From IMG/VR virus record IMGVR_UViG_3300025732_000207, positions 1 through 28,133 of that record: 28,133 nt of DNA, one strand, 5' to 3'. The notes under the pieces are model-generated. The model was not told the origin of the DNA and made no database searches. It saw only the letters and a list, made by a program, of their open reading frames with translations. The DNA comes from a virus. Below are positions 11,480-23,400 of this stretch, piece after piece. Every line of letters starts with the position of its first letter. Position 1 is the first letter of the stretch. The position numbers and the translations under genes are program-made.

Positions 11480-14400
11480 ATGTCAGAAATCAACAGAGTA
11501 AAAATACAGGATTTTATTCAATCCCAAATTCCTGAATTCTTAAATGAAGAATCCCCTTTGTTTAATGAATTTTTAAAGCAGTATTATATTTCACAAGAAC
11601 ACCAAACTGGAGTTTCTGACTTAGCTACGAATATACAAAAATATAAATCAATTGATAATTTCAATAACGAGACATTTTATACTGACACTAATCCTTGTAT
11701 ACTTACATCAGAAATATTTGCATTTGATTCTACAATAGAAGTAAATCATACTATTGGATTTCCTAGAAAATATGGATTGCTGAAAATTGATAATGAAATC
11801 ATCACATACATGGGAAAGACAGCAACTTCATTTACTGGTTGTGTTAGGGGATTTAGTGGAATAGACAGTCTTGAGAAAAATTTAAATTCTCAGCAATTAA
11901 ATTTTTCAACTACTTCTGCAGAAGGACATTTAGAAAATTCCATTGTACAGAACCTAAATGTAATTTTCTTTGACAAATTTTTTACAAAGTTCAAAGCACA
12001 ATTTTTACCAGGTTTTGAGAGTAGAGATTTTTTTGAGAAAGTAGATATTAAAAATATTTTAAGAATTGCTAGAGACTTTTATTCTACCAAAGGAACTGAC
12101 ACTGCATTTAAAATTTTATTCGAAGTTCTTTTTGGAAAACAAATTAGTGTAATTAAACCACAAGATTTTCTAATTAGACCCTCTGATAATACATACATTC
12201 TAACAAAAAATATTCTTGTAGAAAAAGTTTCTGGTGGAGATCCTTTAGATCTAATAGGAAAAACTTTATTCCAAGAAATAGAAAGTTCGGTTATTGCAAG
12301 TGCATCAATATACAATGTTGAATATCGTCCAACTGAAGATAAAGATTTGTATGAAATATCATTGGATATTGAAAGTTTTGTTTCTGATTTTGAAACTACA
12401 AGTAAAACAAGAGTATTAGAAAATATTGTTGCTAACTCTGATTACGTTACAGTTGATTCTACTATAGGATTTCCTCAAAGTGGAAATTTAGTATTAAATT
12501 CCTCAAGTTTAACCAATAATGTAACTTTAACTTATACGGATAAAACTATAAACCAATTTCTTGGGGTTAGTGGTTTATTATTTAACATAAACATTGATGA
12601 TGAAATATTTGAGAATAAATTTGCATACAGCTTTTTAGATGATGAATCTACTATAACTTTTAGAGTAATTAATGTTATTTCCGACTTAGATTACTCAACT
12701 ACATCAAATCTGAGAGTTGGTGATAAAATTGCCTTGTCATCTTTTGGAATTGATTTAAATTTTAAACCAGAATTTAGAAGTTGGATTTACAATATCCCAA
12801 CTTCACACAGAATAAAGTCAATTAGTTTATCTGGAGACTCTAATGGAAATATTTGGAATTTAGAGTTATTTGATAGTATTAAATTTTATGTTGGAGAAGA
12901 GGTAGAATTATCTAATCCAGATGATATAAATGATATTCCAGTTAATACTGTAATTAGAGACATTATAACTGAAAAAGTTGTAGAGGTAGAAACTTCAGAA
13001 GATGTTTCACTTAAAACTTTTGTCAACAAAAAATTAAAAAAAGCAGAAAGTAATCAAAATTATTTCGAAAATGCCTCAAAACTTTTTGCTGGAATTCAAA
13101 ATACTTACATTGATTTTTCTGAAGAAAACATTTATGTAGCATCAAGTGGTCTTCCAAATTATAAAATTTTCTCTAAAGATAGAACAATTAATGTTACTAC
13201 ATCAGTTGGAATTGGAACAACGACTATTTTAGACACTTCGGAGACTCATAAGTTCTATACTGGTGAGCAGATTTATTATTTCTCATCAGCAAATTCTGGA
13301 ATAAAAACAGGAATATATCATGTAACTGCAATTGGTGATGTAAAAGATAGTAAGCAAATAAGTTTGTCTTACAATAAAAGTGATGTATTTACTAAAAAAT
13401 ATGTTCCAATTAATCTTGGAATCTCAAGTGATTATTTTGTAAGAATTGATTATGAAAATAAAGAGTTAGAGCATCAAAAGATATTTAAAAAGATAAATCT
13501 AACAAAAAATGCACAGATTTTAACTTCCAATGAAAATAGAACTACTAACAACAGGCAAGTTGGTTTATTGATAAATGGTGTTGAAATTTATTCTCCAACA
13601 TTGTATGATGAAAATATTTACTATGGAAAGATTGATTCCGTTCAAATAACAAATAGGGGAAAAGACTATGATGTAATTAATTACCCAACTATAGACATTA
13701 TTGACGAAAATGGTTATGGAGCAGATGTCCATGTCAATATTGTTGGGGAATTAAAAGATATTAAAATTGTTTCTCCTGGAATTGGATATGAAGTAAAACC
13801 AAAAATTTCAATTGTTGGTGGAAATGGTTCTGGTGCTGTGGTTGAACCAAATTTAGTAAGAACAAGAATTATTTCTGGGTTTAGAGGAGATGGAATTGGA
13901 GTTGATCCAACAACTATAACCTTTGTGGAAAATCATAATTTTGATAATGGTGAAGAAGTTATATATGATTCTAATGGAAATTCAGACATTTTCCCATTAA
14001 AAGATAAGTCAAGTTATTTTGTTGGAATAGTAAATTCAAAAACAATTAATTTATACAATACTTATTCTGATGCAATTAACCAGCAGAATAATATTAATTT
14101 TGTTGGAATAAGTTCTGGATTCCATAGATTCAAAACATTAAACTCAAAAAATACAATTACAAAAATTTATGTTAGAAGCAGTGGGTCTGGATATTCCAAT
14201 AAGAAAGTAAAAGTTCCCTCTTTGCTTTCTTATGACAATAAAACCAATGGTGTCAATACATTTGATGATTATATTTTTGCAAAGAATCATAATTTTAAAA
14301 CTAAAGATGTTTTACTTTATAGTCGTACAGGAACTGCAATTTCTGGATTATCAACAACAACATCCTATCTTGTAACTGTATTAGATTCTAATAAATTCAA

Positions 14401-17400
14401 ACTATCTGAAGCAGGAATAGGAACAAACTTTAATGAGGATAATTACAAAAACAAAAAATATGTAAAATTATCTTCTGTTGGTTCTGGAATTCATGAATTT
14501 TCCTATCCACCAATAGAAATTAATGTTGAAAGTTTGTCTGGAATATCATCTTCATCAATAGTTACACCAATACTAGAACCATTAATTCTTGGTTCAGTGG
14601 ATAGTGTTTTCATCAATGAAGGAGGAGTTGGTTATGGAGTTTCAAATATAATTAATTTCCATAGAAGACCAAATATTGGAATTTCAAGTATAACATCAGA
14701 AGCACTTCTAAGACCAATTATTTTAAATGGATCTATCGTTGATGTTCAGATATTAAACTATGGAAATGGTTACGATAAAGGAATTGATATAGTTGTAGAT
14801 GGAGATGGGGATTTTGCTGAAATTATTCCAATCATTGAAAATGGAAGAATTTCAGGAGTAAACATAGCAAATGGTGGGATTGGATATAAGCAAAGTAATA
14901 CTAACTTGATTGTTTCAAGAAGAGGAACCGATGCAAGATTTATTGCAAACGTTTTCGAATGGAAAGTTAATGAAGTTGAAAAAAATTCATTCCTTTTAGA
15001 TACTGATGATGAGGGAATTATAGTCCCAAGCAAAAATACTGAGTTTGGTCTTCAATTTGTTAACTTCTACTCACCAAAATTATTAAGAAGACAAATTAAA
15101 GATCATATTGACAATGCCAACAGAGAAGTTTTAACTGAAAATCATTCTCCTATTATTGGATGGGCATACGATGGAAATCCAATTTATGGTCCATATGGAC
15201 AAGTAAATTCTGAATTTAGAAGAATAAGAACCAGTTATATAAAAGATGTTTTAAGAGATCCTCTATTAAGACCAGATTTCCCAGAGGGATTCTTTATTCA
15301 AGATTATAGATTTGATGAGGCAATAGGTGATTTGGATGAATATAATGGAAGATATTGTGTTACACCAGAATATCCTAATGGAACTTATGCCTATTTCTGC
15401 ACAATAGATGATAAGTTAAGTTCTAAACCAGAATATCCATATATTATTTCCACATCATTTAAAAATAATCCCATTCCTGAGAATTATGATTCTAGATTTA
15501 TTCAGGATGAAAAGACAGAGAGTTTTGATTTAATTAGGAATACTGGTCCATATTTTATTGACTCGGAGAATTCTTCTTATAAGTTAATTAAAAAAATTAA
15601 ACCTAATTATAAGCAAGAATTTTCTATTCAAAAAATTAAATCATCTGGAATAGATGCAATAGAAATTTATGATCCAGGTTTAAATTATGAAGTCAATGAT
15701 CCTGTTATTTTTGATAAAACCTTTTCTGGTGGAAGTGGTGCTTCTGCTTTAGTTTCTAGAATTAGAGGAAAAGACTTACTTTCAATGCAAATTGGTGTAT
15801 CAACTTTTTCATCTGTCGATTTTGAAAATAACGGAAACGTTTTTTATGCCAATACAAAACAGCAACATAATTTACTCACAGGTGAAAAGGTAGTAATTTC
15901 TGGAATATCTACTTCTGAGTTTTCTTACATAGAAGGAGAGAGAGAAATCTTTGTTCCACAAAAAACTGTAGGTTTAACATCTTCTATTCCAAACTTAGCA
16001 ACAACAGGTGTATCTACTTTTATAAGTGTAAATGATATTACTGGATTTGAAATTAATGATTTAATTAAAATAGATAATGAATTATTAAGGATCACTAAAA
16101 TATCTGAAGAGGAATCCAAGTTTCACGTTAATAGAATATCAAATACTGGGGTTCATACTGTAGGTTTATCCTCGGTATTCTTAGTTCCTACTAAATTTAT
16201 TTTTAATGTGATCAATTCGACAAAAAATATAGTAAAAAATAAAGTATTATATTTTGATTCAAAATCTTTAGTTGGTTTCGGTACTACAGGATCAAATTAC
16301 ACATTATTCAGCAATGAAAATTTATATGTTCCAGAAAAAGCAATTTATATAAAAAATCATAAGTTGTATACTGGACAGGAATTAACATATAACGTTGGTG
16401 TTGGTGGAACTGGACTATTAGTTTCTAATAATTTAGTTGCTACTGCTTTTAATTTAATTGACGGACAAAAGGTATACGCAGTAAATTATGGTAATGATTT
16501 TGTGGGTTTATCTACTTTAGGTTTTACAACCTCTGCTGGAATTGGAACATTATCAAGATCATTATATTTTTACGATAATGCTTCTGTTACTGGTTATTCT
16601 CATTCAATAACCACTTTAAATAAAAAAGTTTATGGTCAAGTAGAAAATTATAACTTAGTCTCTGTAACAAAAGAACCTCATGAACTAGAGACATATGATA
16701 AAATAAAATTCAATATTATTCCAAGTTTAGTTGAAAGTGTTTCATTAAAATATGATGTGGTTTTAAGAAAAATTGTAACCAAACTTGTAGACTTTGATTC
16801 TTCAACAGAAGTATATACTTCAACTTCTGAGATTGGGTTATTGAACCATAAATTAAAAACTGGTGATAAAGTAGTTTACTACAATAATGAAAATACTAAT
16901 GTTGGTGGTATACAAAATAATAAAACTTATTTTGTAATTAAAAATGATTCTAACAAAATAAAACTAGCAACTTCTTATTATGATAGTTTAATTGGAAATG
17001 CAATTTCTATTACGTCTGCTAGTACTGGAACTCATTCATTTGCTATGATTAACCCACCTTTAACATTTACTAAAGGAAATTTAATAGAGTTTGATCTGTC
17101 TGATAAATCATTAATTGGAATGGATCTAAAACTTTATAAAGATGAAAACTTTATAAACGAAATTGAATCATTTAATTATAAAAGAAACTTTATTGAATCT
17201 GGTATAGATGGTGCTAAATTAACAATTAATACTGGATTAGTAAATGTTCAAAATCAAATTTACTATAATTTAATTCCATCTGGTTCTCCAACTATTGAAA
17301 AATATCAGATTTCTTCTGATTTGGAAGTCAATGGAAGAAATAAAATTATTTTCAATGCTACTACAATAAATTCAGAATATTCAGTTATTTCTACTGGTTC

Positions 17401-20400
17401 CACATCATTTAAAATAAATTTAAAAAATAAACCAGAATCAGTAAGTTACACAATATCCTCAGGAATTTCTTCAATATACTATGATACTGATTCTGAAAAT
17501 ACCAAAGGACCTATATCTACAGTTAAGATAAACTATTCTGGAAATGGTTATTCAAAAATACCTGCCATTAGTAGTGTACTATCGAGTAATGGAACAAGGG
17601 CAATTTTAAAATCAGCATCTTCTACTATAGGAAAAATTGATATTACTGAAAGAGTGAAGGATGGTTATGATTATCCAACTGATAAAACATTAAAACCATT
17701 TTTAAGTGTGCCCACAGTAGCACAAATAAAAAATATCTCAAGAGTTGATTATATTGGAATTGTTACTGGAGGAAAAGGTTATAATTCTGCACCAAGATTA
17801 GTTGTAATTGGAAATAATAAAATTAAATTATCATCTGCCGTAAATGGGGGATCGGTTTCTGTTGTAAGTATATTAGATAATTCATTTGAATTATCTGTTC
17901 CATTGAGAATTGTTCCAACAAATAATTCAAATGGTTATGATATTGATGATATTGTTGTTGCTGGAAATGATGTAACACTAGAACTTATAAACAGCAACAA
18001 TCAAATCTATCCATTGATTTCTACCGGATATGGTACAACTGAAGTTGTATTTCCATTCTCTGTTGGAGATGAGATTTTTATAGAAAAATGTAGATTAAAT
18101 TTAACTGAAAGAGATGAATCTGGCAATTTGGTTGCCAAAGATAATTTTAATTCAAAAGATTATAATTATAGGTTCTTTACTGTTACTGGGGTTAATACTG
18201 GAAATTACACTGTAACTTACAGTATGGAGGGAATTTCTAACAACCTTGGTGAATATACCAGTGACTTTAATTATGGTTATGTTGTCAATAAAAAAAATAT
18301 GGCAGAATTTGAAATGGTATTAATTGATGATTCTAAGTATATTTCCGGTGAATCTGTTTCTGGATTTGATGAATTTGGAACTAACACATTTTATGCTAAA
18401 GTGATGGAAAATGGGTGGGATACAGAAACAAATCAAATAAGACTAATAGATTCAGTAGGATCATTAAGAGTAGGAAATATTTTAGTTGGAGAAAAATCAA
18501 AAATTAGAGGTACGGTAGGTTCAGTTAATCAATTTAATATACCAGCAAATCTTGGAGTAAGTAGAGAAAAAGTTAACAAGTTTAGTGACAATGTTGGATT
18601 CTTAAATGATTATCAACAAAGAATTTCTGACAATGATTATTACCAGAAATTTTCCTATTCAATTAAGAGTACTATTCCATATGATGATTGGAGAGAACCA
18701 GTAAAGTCATTAGTCCATCCAGCAGGATTAAAGGAATTTTCTGATTTAGATGTTGTTGGAATTGCAACTACTGGACCTGTAAATATAGGAATTGCTAAAT
18801 CTTTTAATATGAAGGTAGGTGTTGCAATAACTGATATTTCATTAAAAGTTAATATTGATAATTTAGAGTCATTCTATAACAAATATAATTTCTCGATGGT
18901 TACTGAGGATGAGCAACTTGAAGATGGTTCCATAGAAAGAATATTTTTCCCAGATGGAGTTAATTTACTTCCATTTATTTTAAATAAAACAAATAAAGTT
19001 ATTACTGTCGATGATATTAGTGATCAATTTACTGGTTTCACTACCTCTCTTGGTGGTGAGATTATTGGAATTACATCATTTAAATTAAAAAATAATGGAA
19101 CTTCTTTATTCTATCATTTATTTGATTCATATGACTTAAACATTGTTGATTTAGATAGAGATAGATTTTTTATTCCAAATCACAATTTCCAATCTGGCCA
19201 GAAACTCAAGTATTTAACTAACGGTCAAGCAAGTATAGGAATTGCAACCACATCGTTGGTAGAAAGTTCTATAAAGGTTTATTCCAGTGCTGGAGAAGTT
19301 TCAGTAGCATCAACTGAATCAAATATAATTATGGAAATTGGTGGTACTACTGGCAGTGCTTTATACGAGAATGGGTACAATGTTGCAATTACTGGACCAA
19401 TATCTGGAATTTCATCAGATGTAACCCCCAATTTTTCGTTTAATCAAAATGCATTTTATGGTTTCCCAAGTGGTTACCCGCAAAATTCTACTACTGGTGT
19501 GGGAACTGATGCCAGATTTAGTGTTTTTATTGTTTATAATTCAAGCACTGGATCCCCAATCTCAACATCAGTTGTTTTAGTCGAAGGTGGAAATGGATAT
19601 TCAGTTGGAGACGTGGTTTCCATATCTGGAACATATTTTGGTGGTTCTAGTCCAACAAATGATTTATCATTTACAGTTTCAAGAGTTGCAAACACGATAA
19701 TACCTCTAGAGGCAAATAATACTTATACTAATGTTTCTGGAGTTACTGTTGTTGGTGTTGGAACAAATGCAACTTTCAATATTTCTAGAGATTCAACTGG
19801 TGCTATTTCTTCCGTTCAAGTAGTTGATGGTGGTTATGATTATACTTTAAGTGATAATATTACAATTTTAGGATCTGATGTTGGTGGGGTTTCTCCTGGA
19901 GATGACATATACTTATCACCAACAGTTCTCGGAAGAAATACTCTTCCAGATATACTTTATGTTGAAAAGATTGATGATAATCACTTTAGTGTTTCTGGTT
20001 TAAGTACTTCCGAACCTCTCAATTTGACTTTAGTTGGTTCGGGACAACATGAATTCATTTATCAAAACCAAAATGCAAGTAGCATAATCTCCATAGACAA
20101 TATTATTCAAAGTCCTCTTTATATAAGAGATGTTTCTGTGTCTTACTCTGGAATTATAGGATTAACTACTACTATAATTCCTATTAGTTCTGGAATTTCT
20201 TCTATTACAACTTTAGATATTTTAAAAGTAGAATCAGAATATTTTAAGATTAAAAATATTATTGGAAATAATTTAGAAGTTTCAAGAGGATTTTTAGGAT
20301 CTATTCCAGATATCCACTCTTCTGGAATAGCAGTTACAGTTTATAGAGGTGACTTTAATATTATTAAGGATACAATTCATTTTACCACTCCTCCATACGG

Positions 20401-23400
20401 ACCTACTGGTCCAGAAGGTTTAAAGACTAGATCCACATTTAATGGAAGAGTATTTTCAAGAAGATTTGATCCTTTTGCTATAAATGACAAAAATATTGTC
20501 CTTGATGATATTTCCCAAAACTTCACAGGAATTGCTGCTACTCAATTTACTTTGAAGTCAAATAAAGAAGATGTGGTTGGAATATTTACAGATACTAATA
20601 GTTTACTTACTTCTGGATCTAATATAAACAATAATCCATTCATTTTAATAAATAATGTTCCACAAATTTCAAAAGTAGACTTTGATATTGATACTCCAGG
20701 TCAAAATAGTATAAAATTCTTGACTGGTACACCAAGAGCAGGGAAAATTTCTAGAGTAGCAATCACTACTGGATTTGGTTATCAACCATTGGTTGGGGCA
20801 TCTGCTACCGTTTCTGTATCTGTTGCAGGTACAATAAATGGAATTTATTTAACAGGGAAGGGATCTGGGTATAGAACTGCCCCAATAATTACGTTACAAT
20901 CTAATGTTGGAAGTGGAGCATCATTCTCTGCATCTATTGGTGCAGGTGGAACAATAACAAGTCTGTCAATTGTTAATCCTGGTTCTGGTTATACCACGAA
21001 TATTAAACCCAATGTTGTGATTGGAATTCCCTCAAGTTATAGTGATCTTGGTCTTTTCTATACTAATGGTTCTAGTGGCATTGGAACTGGTGCTAGAGTT
21101 TCTGTTGTTGTTGGAAATGGATCCAGCATAATAGGATTTAAATTAGAAGAACCTGGAATTGCATATAAAGTTGGTGATGTTCTTAATGTATCTGGAATAA
21201 CAACCAATCCTACAGTTGGTACTGCATTTAGTGCCTTTACAATTACAGTTCAAGAAGTTCAAACTGATAAATTCTCTGGATTTTATCCAGGACAATTTGT
21301 AAAGTTTGATGATATTGGAAGATTTTTTGATGGAAGAAAAACTAAATTCACCTTAACTGTCACTCAAGGAAATCAAACTAGCATATTAACGTTTAAAGTG
21401 GATCCAAATTCTTCATTAAATATTGAAAATAATTTCTTTATTTACATAAATGATGTTCTACAAGAACCTATTGCTTCTTATACTTATTTTGGTTCAAGAA
21501 TTATATTTAAAGAAGCACCAAAAGCAAATTCAAAATGCACAATACTGTACTACAGGGGTTCTGATCTTGATGTTGAACAAATTGATCCTCCAAGAACAAT
21601 TAAAGAAGGTGATTCAGTAAAGATTGGAGAAAATATTTTAGACCTTTATGACAGAGAACAGTTTGAAAGAATTGTCAAAAAGATAGTATCGTCAAATTCT
21701 TTAGATACATTTACTTATGATAGTATTGGCATCAATACGGATCCAACTAAAGAAAGACCTCTGACATGGAAAAAACAAACAAAGGATGCAATAATAAGTG
21801 GAGTACTTTATTCAAAATCAAGACCAAGTTTACAATCTAGAATTGTACCAACATCTAAGATCATAAAAAATGTAGACAAAACTGATACTACAATTTATGT
21901 CAGTAACGCATTCCCACTATTTTCGAATGTTGATAGTTTATCTGAAGATTTGAGGAATGTAATAGTCAGTGATAATAAAGAAATAGCACCAGCACTATTG
22001 CAACCAGTGATTTCTAGTGCAACTGAAGTTTCTGGAGTAACTGTAAATTATAGTGGTGTTGGATATGCATTAACTACTAAACCAAAGGTTTCAATATCTT
22101 CTGCATTTGTATTGAAAAAAGATTCTATTCTAGACTGGAAAACAACATCAGGAATTGGAACAACATATGAGTTTAGATCAATTGCTTATGGAAACAATAT
22201 AGTTTCTGTTGGGTCTAGTGGTTTAGTTGGAATTAGTACAAATGGTTTTACTTGGAATCGTCAAACAACAGGATATGGGACTACAGTAAACTTTAATTCT
22301 ATAATTCAATATACAAATAATCAATTTATTTCTGTAGGAAGTACAGGAACTGTATTCTCTCTTGTTGGAATAGGAACTACTGTATTCTCTTTAACTAAAT
22401 TTGATTTAATTAAAGAAAACTTTATTCTTGGTTACGAAGTTCCAGTTTTGACCCCTAGTACTTATAATAAAGATTTTAATGATGTAACTTATTCTCCTTC
22501 AAAGAATACAATAGTTGCTGTTGGAGAAGGGTCTGGATTATTCTCTTCAGTTGGAATTGGAACCACAACACTTTATGAAAAAATTTCTCCTGCAATTTCA
22601 AACTTAAAGAGTATTTGCAATAATGAGTTTTACTTTGTTGCAGTTGGAAGTGGTGGAAATATAATCTACTCAATAAATGCTTTAATTTGGTACATTGTCC
22701 TAGAATCAAATACAACCCAAACACTAAACAGTGTAATTTGGGATGGAACAAGATTTATTGCTGCAGGTAATGCTGGAACAATTTTAACATCAACAAATGG
22801 TTATGATTCTTGGCAAAAACTTACTATTAATATTTCCGAAAATATTTCAAAAATAAGATACTATGATGGTTATTATATTATATTGACATCTCTTGGTGAC
22901 TTGTACTATTCATTCGATTTAACAAGATGGTTACTAAGAAGCACAAAACAATCAAATGATATTAAGGATGCTATATTTGTAAATGATTTGGGTGATGAAG
23001 GTAGATATATTGCTGTTGGTACAGGAGCAACAATAATGTATTCAGAACCTGTCTTCAATAGGGCAACAGCAGTAGCAAATGTTACTTCTGGGGTAGTGAC
23101 TACTGTGACGGTATTAAATCCTGGATTTGGGTATTCTTCTGATAATCCACCTCCAGCATTGGTTGAATATGATGGAAGTAGAGTTGAGCAAATAAAATCA
23201 ATAAAAGTTAAAGGTGATTTTGGTATTATTACAAGAGTTTCTGTTGGGGCAAGTACAATTGATTTTGTATTAAAATCAGAAAAGTATGATAATTCAACTC
23301 TTGGAATTGGTTATAGTGCATTGGATTCATACGGAGTTTTAAATAGTGGATTGGAGGTTGGAGATTATTTTGTGATTTTGGAAAGTAATGCAATTGCTGG

